Part shown: positions 18,307-26,764 of the stretch, piece after piece
How positions within the stretch are numbered: the stretch's first letter is position 1
Layout of the letters: every line of letters begins with the position of its first letter
Assembly: GCA_026692905.1 (NCBI GenBank)
Contig: JAPLNL010000018.1
Location: 62,001 to 126,000, forward strand
Origin: Planctomycetota bacterium
GTDB taxonomy: Bacteria > Planctomycetota > Planctomycetia > Pirellulales > Pirellulaceae
DNA length: 64,000 nt
Direction of reading: 5' to 3'
Notes under the pieces: generated by a model
Told to the model about the DNA's origin: nothing
Database searches by the model: none
The model's input: the letters and a program-made list of their open reading frames with translations, nothing else
Program-made: the position numbers and the translations under genes

Positions 18307-19281
18307 ATGACAGACGCCTCAAATAATAATAATCGCCGATCAAAGCTCGTGATGCTCGTTGGATTCCTTTTCTTAGCCGCCGTTTCATCAGCCGCTTTAA
18401 AGGCTCAAGAGACACACACCACCCTACGCGTTTGGCCAGATTTAGCGCCGGACGAGACGAGTCGCGATACCGGCACCCCTCTACCGGCGAAGCCCGGCGA
18501 GGCTAAACCGATCACTCGCGTCGCTGGCGTCCGCTGCCCAACCATCGATGTGTATCCGGCAAAGAACCCTAACGGCACGGCCGTTTTGATTCTCCCTGGC
18601 GGAGGATTCACGTATGTTGTTCCCGACTTGGAAGGTTCCGAAGCCGCTCCGTGGCTAAATGAAATGGGTATCACTGTCTTCGTTTTGCGGTATCGCACGA
18701 AAGAAGCGGCAGTTGCCGGCGAGCCGCTGTGGCAACGGCCCCTTCAAGATACCCAGCGAGCAATGCGAATGATTCGTTCCGAGGAAAAGCGATGGCATCT
18801 CAAATCGGATCGAATTGGACTTCTTGCATTTTCCGCAGGTGGACAAGTCGGCGCAATCGCTCATTCTAAAGGTGATCAATCCACTTATGTCGCCATCGAT
18901 ACGATCGACCAATTAAGTTGCAAGCCAGATTTTTCCATGTTGATATACCCATGGCAAGTGCTTGATGCCAAAACAAACGAGCTGCTCGAATCGATCCAAA
19001 TCACGGAGCAAGCGTCTCCCGCGTTCATCGTGCATACGCACGATGATGCCTCCAGTTCGGTCGGTGCAGCCAAACTCTACATCGCGTTGAAGCAGAACAA
19101 GATTCCTGCTGAGCTTCATGTCTATCAAAACGGCGGACATGGTTACGGGTTGAGAGATCGCCCTGACTCGGTCATTTCCACTTGGCCAGCAAGGGCCACA
19201 GAATGGCTCAAAATGAGGCATGTTCTCGATAAATTGTTGACTTCGAAGATCAACAGATCTCACTGGAGAAATGTCCGTTGA
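18307..19281 (+). CDS. Secreted alpha/beta hydrolase, acetyl-xylan-esterase-like
   Basis: The 324-residue protein has an N-terminal signal (LVMLVGFLFLAAVSSAALKA) and an esterase fold. AVLILPGGGFTYVVPDLEG provides the oxyanion-hole loop, LLAFSAGGQVG the nucleophile serine, HTHDDASSSV an aspartate and NGGHGYGLRD the histidine of the triad. This pattern matches the BD-FAE/acetyl-xylan-esterase group that removes acetyl groups from plant or algal polysaccharides. The ORF is open upstream to 18136, inside the divergent oxidoreductase gene, but the signal peptide begins at ATG 18307. The pairing with an exported sugar-type oxidoreductase suggests carbohydrate use, which is an inference. Confidence 0.85.
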   Translation: MTDASNNNNRRSKLVMLVGFLFLAAVSSAALKAQETHTTLRVWPDLAPDETSRDTGTPLPAKPGEAKPITRVAGVRCPTIDVYPAKNPNGTAVLILPGGGFTYVVPDLEGSEAAPWLNEMGITVFVLRYRTKEAAVAGEPLWQRPLQDTQRAMRMIRSEEKRWHLKSDRIGLLAFSAGGQVGAIAHSKGDQSTYVAIDTIDQLSCKPDFSMLIYPWQVLDAKTNELLESIQITEQASPAFIVHTHDDASSSVGAAKLYIALKQNKIPAELHVYQNGGHGYGLRDRPDSVISTWPARATEWLKMRHVLDKLLTSKINRSHWRNVR

Positions 19282-19507
19282 AAAGGTAACGCAATTTCTA
19301 AGTGGTAGGATAGGGCAAGACTGCCGTCTCAATGTCAGTAGACCAGACCGAGAGGATTCTCGAACGATCCGAATTCGCAGGGAATGAGTTCGGGAGCACT
19401 AACGGATAAAGCGGATTGGAATTCGACGAATCAAGTTCGATTGATTCATCGCACTTCACCGAAATCCCTTTTGCAGCCACTTGAGACAGATACTGAGTCT
19501 GTAATCA

Positions 19508-20665
19508 TCAAAGAAAGCAAGCTGCGACCGAATTCTGGCCGGGGGCGAATTTACGATTGCGATTTTGAGCGGATTCTTTGAGGCTCTTGGGTGAGCCTGC
19601 AGCGCTGCCTCGGCCGAAGTACTTTTTGAAATTCCACACCAAGTCGCACCACATTTTGCCATCGATGCCTAGCTTTTTGAGGATCGGCTCAAGGTCATTT
19701 GGGACATTTGGTTTCTCAAGACTGCCAACGCGCTGTCGGCCTGTCCAGTTGAGTAGTTTCAGGTAGTCGGATAGGTTCATCCAGAGGAAACCTTTGTCGC
19801 TTGCACGGACACCACTGTGGCTTGTTTGTGCTCCTGGTTTGGTTCGTTCATTGACCGAGAGCGGCGATAGCCAAGCGTCTCGTAGGATTGTCGTGCCTCG
19901 TTTCTTTTTGGCTTCGGCTTTTCGCGTGCGAAGTTCTGTCGGCGATGTTGTGCGGCGGATTCGGCCCGCTTCTTCGGTTTCGATGGCTACCAGTTCGAAG
20001 GCTGCTGATTGGATTGTTTTTCCTTCAAGGGCTTTGATACGATCGTAAGCGGAGGTGTGGATCGAATCTTGGGGGGACGAAGCCATAGCGGCGCGGATTG
20101 GGTTTAAGTCGACGTACATGCTACATGCGAGCAAGCCCGCTTCATCGGTGATCGCTTGAGCTTTGAAGCGACCTTCCCAGAAGTGGCCTGTGGCTTTATC
20201 CTGGAAATTAGCAAGTCGCGCGATGGGTTCGCACAGAGCTTTCATGAACCAAGAGGGATCCGACAAACGCAATCGGATCAGCTGAATCCGTTCCGTATTA
20301 CTAGCCAGGGTATCGACGGAATTGGTGGTGGGTTCGGCAAGATGCTCGTCGATTCGTTGGCCGGGGAAGATCCGTAGCCAACGGAGCGCGACTTCTTTGT
20401 CGGACCATTCCTGTACGACATCGGGGCGGGTGCGCGCGACGAGGTGAAGGTGATTCGAAAGGATCGCATAGTTTAGAACATCGATTCCGAAGACTGAAGC
20501 GAGTCGTTCCATACGGCATCGGATCCATTCACGACGGTGTGAGTAGTCTATTCCTGTCTTTTCGTCGAAACCGGTCAAGTACGAGCGGCGTACGCAACGC
20601 TGGATCAAATGTACGATGCATACCTGGTTCGGATCAAACTGTTCAGTACGCGGTGTGCGAGGCAT
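19508..20665 (-). CDS. REP-associated tyrosine transposase (RAYT / Y1_Tnp family)
   Basis: The 385-residue protein is of the IS200-like single-strand transposase type that acts on REP palindromes. The N-terminal domain contains YAILSNHLHLVARTRPD, whose HLH is the metal-binding HUH pair, then FQDKATGHFWEGRFKAQAI and ACSMYVDLNPIRAAMA with a candidate catalytic tyrosine, all typical of this group. A long basic C-terminal region follows. The start at 20665 (MPRTPRTEQF) fits the family; 21 further codons are open upstream. Two palindrome-bearing repeat units lie 46 bases beyond the start, as expected for a RAYT and its targets. There are no terminal inverted repeats of a conventional IS, so it is probably domesticated. 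Confidence 0.85.
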   Translation of the reverse strand: MPRTPRTEQFDPNQVCIVHLIQRCVRRSYLTGFDEKTGIDYSHRREWIRCRMERLASVFGIDVLNYAILSNHLHLVARTRPDVVQEWSDKEVALRWLRIFPGQRIDEHLAEPTTNSVDTLASNTERIQLIRLRLSDPSWFMKALCEPIARLANFQDKATGHFWEGRFKAQAITDEAGLLACSMYVDLNPIRAAMASSPQDSIHTSAYDRIKALEGKTIQSAAFELVAIETEEAGRIRRTTSPTELRTRKAEAKKKRGTTILRDAWLSPLSVNERTKPGAQTSHSGVRASDKGFLWMNLSDYLKLLNWTGRQRVGSLEKPNVPNDLEPILKKLGIDGKMWCDLVWNFKKYFGRGSAAGSPKSLKESAQNRNRKFAPGQNSVAACFL

Positions 20666-20710
20666 GTCAGAACTCCTTTTTGCCAAATATACCAAACGGG
20701 CTCGCTTCGT

Positions 20711-20773
20711 CAAGTAGGTGCCAGGCACCTGCCTTTTTGCCTCAAGTAGTTTCCAGGCACCTGCCTTTCTGCC
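20711..20773. repeat. Two tandem REP-type units upstream of the RAYT gene
   Basis: Two ~31-base units (20711-20741 and 20742-20773) share AAGTAG, CCAGGCACCTGCCTTT and TGCC. The first contains a perfect palindrome, AGGTGCC-A-GGCACCT (20716-20730); the second has AGTTTCCAGGCACCT, where the left arm has decayed. They are the likely recognition structures of the adjacent RAYT. Confidence 0.75.
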
Positions 20774-20826
20774 ATCGATGCAGGTTCTTTGCAGAATCGG
20801 CTCAAGGTCCTTTCCCTGCTGTTCGG
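20768..20826 (-). pseudogene. Relic of a second RAYT C-terminal segment
   Basis: Read on the minus strand this stretch gives DLEPILQRTCIDGRKA, matching DLEPILKKLGIDGK near the C-terminus of the intact RAYT; the DNA similarity runs through CATCGATGGC and CCTTGAGCCGATT. No stop codon interrupts the matching part, but there is no gene around it. The orientation is that of the intact gene, so this is probably the tail of an earlier, mostly deleted copy placed in tandem. Confidence 0.6.
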
Positions 20827-20859
20827 TTCAGTGCGGCGGTAAAGAATTGAGCGTCGATA

Positions 20860-23328
20860 CTACTTTGGTAAATCGACCCGCATCCATGTTGGATGCTGCC
20901 GATCCGCTCGCCCACGAACATCCTCGAGCATGACTCGCGTTTCCGGCTTCAGGTCCAAAATCACGTTTTTTCCCTTGCCACGCAATTCGATTGACTTCTT
21001 GCCGAAGTCGATGATGTCCGGAGAAAGAAGGATCGTGCATGTTTTGGCCGGTATCGTTCCCAAAACCACTATGTTCTTGTCTCCAGCTTGAACTATTGAC
21101 AACTCGATTTTGTAACCGCCTCCAGCTTTCGCGTCCTTTGTTAACAACAACGGGTGGGCTAGCTTCTCTTCAAAAAGTCGATCTGTCTGAAACCACCAAA
21201 AGAACTTGTCGCCAGCTCGTAGTGTTGTCACCTCGAATTTGAAGTCCTTCTTTGAATCCCTGGGCGTTTTTCTGACCCTGTCAGGGAAGCTCATCCACTG
21301 CAGGATTCGAGGCAATTCCTCTTGAAAATGGTCGGGTTTACGCCCCTGGTAAAGCGTGACGAGGCAACTATTCTTGTTGTCCTTTTGAAGCGTCGTCCAC
21401 TCCGGGCCGTTTGACTCCTCTACAAAAAAATCATATTCGCCGGCTACAAAATAACTGGGAACATACAAGGAATTTTCTCGGTAAGGTGCCGCAAACTTTT
21501 TAGCTTCGCCACTGATCACGATGTTGCCTGCCCAAAGATCTGGGTGGGCCAGGCCTATGTCCCACGCAGCGTCGGCGCCCATAAAATGTCCGGACAAAAA
21601 GACTCGATCTGTGTCGATGCTAAATCGACGCATCGCATCACGCAAAGGAGCCAGTACCATCGCATGCTCGTTCTCGGTGCAATAGTACTGCGGTTGCTTT
21701 GGCTCGGCCCAATCTGGCGATACCACGATGTATCCTAACTTGGATGCTTCCCCGAAACAGCGTTTCATTTCGGGAACGTACCTGCCTGCCCACCAGTCGA
21801 CTTGCCATTCCGGGTTTGTTGTGTCGCCTGGTATACTCAGGATGCATGGATAGCGACGGAACGGATTGTACTCGGGTGGTAGCTGAACCGTGTATTTTGC
21901 GACTGAACCAATCATATCTCCTTGCAAAGGAACTTCGATTTGATAACGACCTTGAACTTCGAATAAAGATTGTGGATTGTCTCCCGAGCCGCTTGAGCGA
22001 GTCACCATTGCGGATTCTGGCGTCGACAAAGGAGGAGCCATATTCGCGAGAATTTTAGCGACCAGCTCTGGTGTCCCTGATTCGAGTTTCAGTAAGTCTT
22101 CGATGAGCTGGTTGTCTTTGACTGGCTTGGAAAGAAACTCAGTAATGATTTTTCTAGCTCGCACACCCGAAGCAACAACCGAGGATTTGTCGATGCCCGC
22201 CGCCGGGCCATAGATCCAGCCGCTGACAGCTCGCGCTGCTAGCTGGTCCGCAATGTTGGATTTGTCGTCTCGCTTAAGTCGATAGTCCGTGAATCGCAAC
22301 GATGTATCCGCGTTCAAGTTCGCTTTGATTTCCGGCAAAACGGACATGAAATCCGACTTGGCCTGCCCTTCTGCCATGCTATTTATGTCAGTAGCGATCC
22401 AACCGATAAGCTCTTCGTTCTCTTTGGCAGATGTCTTTAACGCTTCCAGTTTCGCTTTGACCTTTAGTTGCGTTTCCAGTGACAACCCAGCTTTGTCGAT
22501 GCTTTCGAGAATCGACTTCGCGAAGTCAAACTGACCAGCTGTTTGCGCCTGGTCGGACGCGGAGAAAAGCTGGTCGGTTATGTCTTGGTCCAGCGACTTC
22601 AAATCCGCTTTGTTGCGTTCTAACTCTGGAAATCGCAGGATCGCCTCTTCGAGTACGATCCTAGCATCCACAAACCTTTTTGCTGAACGAAACAAATTTA
22701 CAATTTCCAGGAAATCGTTCGACTTGGTTGGGTTCGCGTTCTGTACCAAGATATCTCGCAACAGTTGGCTATCAAAATTACTGAGGGCGATTCTCATGTC
22801 CCAATCGCAAAATCCCGCCTCTCCCTTCAGTCCCTCGACCTTGACGTAATGGGTGGTAATCTCCGTAATGCCTTGGACATACGGAATAACACCCGTTGGC
22901 GATCGCACGAAGCAGATTCTTCGGCCGTACAAGTCAAAGGTAGAGCAGTCCACGATTCGGCCTTTTGGCACCTTCGTGTCGCCATGATAGACTGTCTGAT
23001 TAATCTTGATCTCAACTGGTGACTCATTAACAGGAATCGGGTCCCTGAGTTTACGACTTTCGTTGAAGTACGTATTCCGAAGCCCATCCATCAACACGGC
23101 AATAATAGGCGCTTTTATTTGGCTATTCTGCCCAACCATGGCCTTGGGGGTTCCGATGTCCGAGACTAGGTTAAACTTCCCTGGCCCAATGATCATCCCG
23201 TCCTTAAGTTCATAGACCACATCTTGAGAGGTCCCACGACCGCTAGCGAGCGCGCATAAAAAAAACGCGAGAGTCAGTCTCGCGTTTGAGGTTGTTATCG
23301 ATTGTAAAATCAAGCGAAATTTCACCAT
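20860..23328 (-). CDS. Large secreted alpha/beta-hydrolase-like protein lacking the nucleophile serine
   Basis: The 822-residue protein starts with a probable signal peptide (LTLAFFLCALASGRG). An N-terminal half of planctomycete-specific sequence follows, with helical segments around residues 200-330, then a C-terminal peptidase/esterase-like domain beginning near KYTVQLPPEYNPFRRYPCIL. Homologues of this fold have a GHSMGG elbow; here it reads SGHFMGADAAWDIGLAHPDL with phenylalanine (codon TTT at 21583-21585, residue 582) where serine is expected. A later aspartate (AGEYDFF) and histidine (KPDHFQEEL) are still in place. The protein may be a binding or scaffolding pseudoenzyme. ATG 23328 is chosen because it directly precedes the signal peptide. 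Confidence 0.75.
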   Translation of the reverse strand: MVKFRLILQSITTSNARLTLAFFLCALASGRGTSQDVVYELKDGMIIGPGKFNLVSDIGTPKAMVGQNSQIKAPIIAVLMDGLRNTYFNESRKLRDPIPVNESPVEIKINQTVYHGDTKVPKGRIVDCSTFDLYGRRICFVRSPTGVIPYVQGITEITTHYVKVEGLKGEAGFCDWDMRIALSNFDSQLLRDILVQNANPTKSNDFLEIVNLFRSAKRFVDARIVLEEAILRFPELERNKADLKSLDQDITDQLFSASDQAQTAGQFDFAKSILESIDKAGLSLETQLKVKAKLEALKTSAKENEELIGWIATDINSMAEGQAKSDFMSVLPEIKANLNADTSLRFTDYRLKRDDKSNIADQLAARAVSGWIYGPAAGIDKSSVVASGVRARKIITEFLSKPVKDNQLIEDLLKLESGTPELVAKILANMAPPLSTPESAMVTRSSGSGDNPQSLFEVQGRYQIEVPLQGDMIGSVAKYTVQLPPEYNPFRRYPCILSIPGDTTNPEWQVDWWAGRYVPEMKRCFGEASKLGYIVVSPDWAEPKQPQYYCTENEHAMVLAPLRDAMRRFSIDTDRVFLSGHFMGADAAWDIGLAHPDLWAGNIVISGEAKKFAAPYRENSLYVPSYFVAGEYDFFVEESNGPEWTTLQKDNKNSCLVTLYQGRKPDHFQEELPRILQWMSFPDRVRKTPRDSKKDFKFEVTTLRAGDKFFWWFQTDRLFEEKLAHPLLLTKDAKAGGGYKIELSIVQAGDKNIVVLGTIPAKTCTILLSPDIIDFGKKSIELRGKGKNVILDLKPETRVMLEDVRGRADRQHPTWMRVDLPK
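23258..23287 (-). terminator. Terminator-like hairpin inside the signal-peptide codons
   Basis: On the minus strand a perfect 10-base stem (AAACGCGAGA with TCTCGCGTTT, 5-base loop; 23263-23287) is followed directly by eight T bases (complement of 23258-23265). This is the textbook form of an intrinsic terminator. It lies about 45 bases inside the gene starting at 23328, within the codons for NARLTLAFFL. It might act as an attenuator, or be a coincidence of the amino acids encoded. Confidence 0.4.
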
Positions 23329-23383
23329 GGCTGAGGTCTCTGGAGCGGGCAAGAGAAACAAAATCAAACTGCTTGACTATGGA

Positions 23384-24070
23384 TCATCGACCGCCAAAGT
23401 ACTTTTTCAGTGTCTCTGAAGCCGCCGCCTTGGTGTCCTTGGTTGCTGGTCCGGTTGCTGCTTGCTTCGGCAACTTGATCGGTTCTCGCTTGTCCGGTCG
23501 TTTGAGCTTTGCTAGCTCTGAAGCAGGAGCAGGTGCCGCTTCCGTTTCGGAAAGTTGTGTGCTATCGAGTCGAGTCGTGTCCTCCATCGCGATCTGTCGG
23601 GTATCGAATTCATCGGATGCCGCTGGCACACTCCGGTCGATTTGGTCCGCCTCGGACAACCAAGAACTGATGTCCACACTTTCTTTCGAATCCAGATTGC
23701 TTTGCTCCGTCATGCGGCCCGCTGCATCTTTGACCGATTGCACCTCGGGCTGCTTCGAATTGGCGATCCCAACCTCTAGCAATACTTCAAACTCAAGCTG
23801 ACCGCAACGAAGGCGATCACCATTCTTCAAAATCTTCGCTTTTTCCGGCGACACTTGTTTTTCGTTGACAAATGTCCCATTACGGCTTTTCAAATCAACT
23901 AAAAGCAGTCGCCCATCCTTCTGAACGATGGCGCAATGCTTTCGGCTGATCGATTCGCTCTTGGGTCGCAACTGGCATGAGTCACCGCGACCAATAAGGA
24001 ATTTTTCGTCCTTAATCTGGATCAATTTACCTTCGTGCGCTCCAGAAAGGACCTTCAGAGAAACCTGCAT
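23384..24070 (-). CDS. FHA-domain protein
   Basis: The 228-residue protein has a forkhead-associated domain in its first 100 residues: FLIGRGDSCQLRPKSESIS with the conserved GR, SRKHCAIV with the SxxH motif, and LVDLKSRNGTFVNEKQV with the NGT loop. FHA domains bind phosphothreonine peptides, so the protein is a likely reader of Ser/Thr kinase signals. The C-terminal half is low-complexity, acidic and Ser/Ala/Lys-rich, with no recognisable domain. No signal peptide is seen; it is probably cytosolic. ATG 24070 is chosen over an upstream in-frame ATG at 24106 because the domain begins immediately. The following gene starts 55 bases downstream on the same strand. Confidence 0.88.
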   Translation of the reverse strand: MQVSLKVLSGAHEGKLIQIKDEKFLIGRGDSCQLRPKSESISRKHCAIVQKDGRLLLVDLKSRNGTFVNEKQVSPEKAKILKNGDRLRCGQLEFEVLLEVGIANSKQPEVQSVKDAAGRMTEQSNLDSKESVDISSWLSEADQIDRSVPAASDEFDTRQIAMEDTTRLDSTQLSETEAAPAPASELAKLKRPDKREPIKLPKQAATGPATKDTKAAASETLKKYFGGR

Positions 24071-24226
24071 CGCATGCCCTTTTGCAATTGAAATCCAACC
24101 AATCAATCAATCCTGCTCCACCAGTCCGATTTGCTCACCAAAAATTAACCCTTTGGCGAGTACGTTTTGGGGGGATAACCTCTAATACTAGTCATTCGAC
24201 AACAAATAACGTTCCATAGCGAAAAA

Positions 24227-25036
24227 TTATCTTTGTTTTGCATGGCTTCCTGTCCATCCTACATCAACACTACACAAGTCGCCAAGTGTACCATTTCGCC
24301 AATCCACTTTCAAATTTTTTCCTAGTCCGGCCTGTAAGGCCTGGCGAAGAAAATCAATCCATCCATCCACGGTACTAGACGCGTCGAACTTGTTTTTTTT
24401 CCGCAAGTTTTCTTGGTCAATCGAAATGAAACCCGCTGTGGCATCTAGAAGACCGCACAATTCGGGCGTCGATTGAGAGCGACGGAGGAGAAAGCTGCCA
24501 TGTTGAAGCAACCCGGTCTCGGATCTTCGTTGAGCACTGCCTACTATCTTATCTCCATTCACTAAGATGTCGACGGGTGATCGCCGCAAAAAACAAAGAA
24601 ATGGCTCCGACTCCCGAGACGCACTGGTTTGGCATGTGCAGGATTCCGACAGTTTCGCATCCCAGCCCAGACTCCTTAGATTTTCCACCAACGACAAATG
24701 AATCGATCGATAAAGCGATTCACTGTGGCCCTTGGTCGGTTGATCAATTCGATTGGGGATCACGATGCTATACGTCAGTTCTAAATCGTGAACGATCGCG
24801 CCGCCGCCGGTCTTTCGTCGCACCCATGGCAATTTTGCCAATAGGGCATCCGAATCACGATCTTCTAGTCGCTGGAAATGCCCGAGAGATAGCGTTGGCT
24901 GATCCCACTGGTAAATTCGCATCACAACGGGCCCGTCCGATGTCGCGTTCTTTAGCAACGCCTCATCGACAGCCATGTTGATCTCACCCGACTCAGGCGG
25001 GTCCAAAATCACTAGCCCAGGCACGCTTGCTTGCAT
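24227..25036 (-). CDS. Lipoate-protein ligase A-like enzyme
   Basis: The 269-residue protein belongs to the biotin/lipoate protein ligase family, which attaches lipoic acid to lysine of carrier proteins. It has MAVDEALL near residue 21, LSLGHFQ, the signature VRRKTGGGAIVHD, and NGDKIVGSAQRR with the catalytic lysine. It starts two bases after the stop of gcvH, whose product is a lipoyl carrier, so GcvH is its likely substrate. Some family members are octanoyl transferases, and the exact donor cannot be read from sequence. The start at 25036 is supported by the gcvH spacing; an ATG at 25072 lies inside gcvH. Confidence 0.82.
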   Translation of the reverse strand: MQASVPGLVILDPPESGEINMAVDEALLKNATSDGPVVMRIYQWDQPTLSLGHFQRLEDRDSDALLAKLPWVRRKTGGGAIVHDLELTYSIVIPNRIDQPTKGHSESLYRSIHLSLVENLRSLGWDAKLSESCTCQTSASRESEPFLCFLRRSPVDILVNGDKIVGSAQRRSETGLLQHGSFLLRRSQSTPELCGLLDATAGFISIDQENLRKKNKFDASSTVDGWIDFLRQALQAGLGKNLKVDWRNGTLGDLCSVDVGWTGSHAKQR

Positions 25037-25038
25037 CT

Positions 25039-25431
25039 TTAGTGACTGCACTGCTTTTTGTAGGCTTCCCAATCCAACAAACCTGCAAGCTCCGAGGGAT
25101 CGCTCATCTTAACCTTGATGATCCAGCCTTCGCTGTATGGGTCGACGCTCAGGCTTTCTAGTTTGTCGACCAATGCTGAGTGAATCTCCACAACGGTTCC
25201 ACTGACTGGACTGTACATGGGGCTAACCGCCTTGACGCTTTCGACCTCGCCAAACTCACTGCCGGCTTTTAGAGTTTGTCCCACTTTTGGAAGCGCCATA
25301 AAAACCAAGTCTGTCAGCTCCTCCACCGCGAATGCCGAAATTCCGATCGTCGCAATTCCGGACGAATCGTCAGCGACGTATGCCCATTCATGCGAATTTA
25401 GGTAACGAAGCTTTTCAGGGGTAATGCTCAT
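25039..25431 (-). CDS. gcvH: Glycine cleavage system H protein
   Basis: The 130-residue lipoyl carrier shuttles the aminomethyl group between the P and T proteins of the glycine cleavage system. It has the standard length and motifs: LRYLNSHEWAYV near the N-terminus, IGISAFAVEELTDLVFMALP, and GEVESVKAVSPMYSPVSG, in which the lysine of ESVKA is the lipoylation site. Its ATG overlaps the gcvT stop by four bases (ATGA), indicating translational coupling, and the lipoate ligase gene follows after two bases. Confidence 0.95.
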   Translation of the reverse strand: MSITPEKLRYLNSHEWAYVADDSSGIATIGISAFAVEELTDLVFMALPKVGQTLKAGSEFGEVESVKAVSPMYSPVSGTVVEIHSALVDKLESLSVDPYSEGWIIKVKMSDPSELAGLLDWEAYKKQCSH

Positions 25432-26552
25432 GACTGTGATGATTTCTTGTAAAAAGGTAACGGGACCACGGATGCCGATACTTTAGTCCCACGAATGTCG
25501 ATGTCCAAGGCCATGCCCAAGACCGCAGCTTCAGGGGCCAAGTAAGCCATCGCGATTGGTTTATCTAATGTTGGAGAAAAGCTACCGCTCGTTACTTGCC
25601 CAACGATACGTGAATCTGCGTCCAAGACGTTCGCACCTTGACGTGCTGCCCGACGCCCCTCCAAAACCAATCCGACTCGTTTTGGAAGCGTCTGGTCCTT
25701 GGATTTTTGCTCAAGCGATTCTTTTCCGACAAAGATACGATCCTTCAGATTGCAGGCGAAGCCAAGTCCGGCTTGATACGGATCGATGCTTTCATCCAGC
25801 TCATGACCGTAAAGCGGCATTCCGGCCTCAAGTCTAAGAGTGTCACGAGCGCCAAGTCCAACCGCTCGAACGCCCATCTCCCGACCAGCCATCATGATGT
25901 TTTCCCAAACTCGCGGAGCATCCTCGGCTTTCATGATCAGCTCCAGACCATCTTCGCCCGTGTACCCCGTTCGTGAAACAATACACGGTTTGCTCATTTG
26001 TTCGGTTACCTTCGCGCGGTAATAACCTAGTGTTAACGCCGAAGCTGGCAGGAGCGGCTTGCACGCTTCGATCGCCTTGGGGCCTTGCACAGCGATCATT
26101 GCCGTCGCATCGGTGACGTCGTGAAACTCGACATCTGGGAAATCAGCCAAATGCGGTTTGAGCCATTGCACGATCTTCGCGCGGTTGCTGGCGTTCACAA
26201 CGAGAAGAAAATAATTCTTGCCGCTCGGGCTTTCTAAACAACTAACCAAGACGTCATCGAGTATCCCACCTTCTTCGTTGCAAACCAGGGAATACCGAAC
26301 CTGACCGGTTTGCATATCAACCACGCGGCGTGTCAGGAGATGATCTAGCAACTGATCCGCTCTCGGGCCATCGAATCGCAGTCGGCCCATGTGCGAAATG
26401 TCAAAAACGCCGATCGCATTTCTTGTCGCAAGATGCTCAGCCACAATGCCACTGTACTGAATCGGCATCTCGTAGTTAGCAAACTCAGCCATGCGTGCGC
26501 CGTGGGCCTGATGCCAAGCATGCAAAGGGGTAGCGGCGAGTTGTGAACTCAT
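25428..26552 (-). CDS. gcvT: Glycine cleavage system aminomethyltransferase (T protein)
   Basis: The 374-residue enzyme transfers the methylene group of glycine from the H protein to tetrahydrofolate, releasing ammonia. Family motifs are evident: PLHAWHQAHGARMAEFANYE, FDISHMGRLRFDGP, GGILDDVLVS, SRTGYTGEDGLELI, and GARDTLRLEAGMPLYGHELD. The start at 26552 gives the normal N-terminus. It is the first gene of a gcvT-gcvH-ligase operon; no gcvP (glycine decarboxylase) is present in the window. I looked for a glycine riboswitch upstream and could not identify one. Confidence 0.95.
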   Translation of the reverse strand: MSSQLAATPLHAWHQAHGARMAEFANYEMPIQYSGIVAEHLATRNAIGVFDISHMGRLRFDGPRADQLLDHLLTRRVVDMQTGQVRYSLVCNEEGGILDDVLVSCLESPSGKNYFLLVVNASNRAKIVQWLKPHLADFPDVEFHDVTDATAMIAVQGPKAIEACKPLLPASALTLGYYRAKVTEQMSKPCIVSRTGYTGEDGLELIMKAEDAPRVWENIMMAGREMGVRAVGLGARDTLRLEAGMPLYGHELDESIDPYQAGLGFACNLKDRIFVGKESLEQKSKDQTLPKRVGLVLEGRRAARQGANVLDADSRIVGQVTSGSFSPTLDKPIAMAYLAPEAAVLGMALDIDIRGTKVSASVVPLPFYKKSSQS

Positions 26553-26677
26553 GGGTTGCTTTTTGCCTTGTCAACGAGCAGATGCCACGGCCCCAAGACA
26601 TGTCCATTGACTATCCTGACCTGACCTGTCCAAAGTATACAGGCAGGAAAAGGATCTTCAACAAGCGCTGAATTATT

Positions 26678-26764
26678 AGGCGAGCGGCAGGAAGAAACAT
26701 ACCGCGACTCGTATCAGAATGCGTGAGAATTCAGCTACGGAAGTTTTCAATCTGCCGCTCGCCT
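26678..26764. repeat. MITE-like element with 13-base inverted ends
   Basis: AGGCGAGCGGCAG at 26678-26690 and its reverse complement at 26752-26764 bound an 87-base segment. The interior contains GAATTCAGCTACG, also seen in the element at 32317-32421, whose right end matches this element's left end through about 20 bases. The right end reaches the stop codon of the acyl-CoA-dehydrogenase-like gene (TAA at 26764-26766). Confidence 0.65.

Noticed and set aside
26553-26677. Possible glycine riboswitch upstream of gcvT
   Set aside because: The stretch is short and I could not find the conserved tandem aptamer core; a covariance-model search would be needed.
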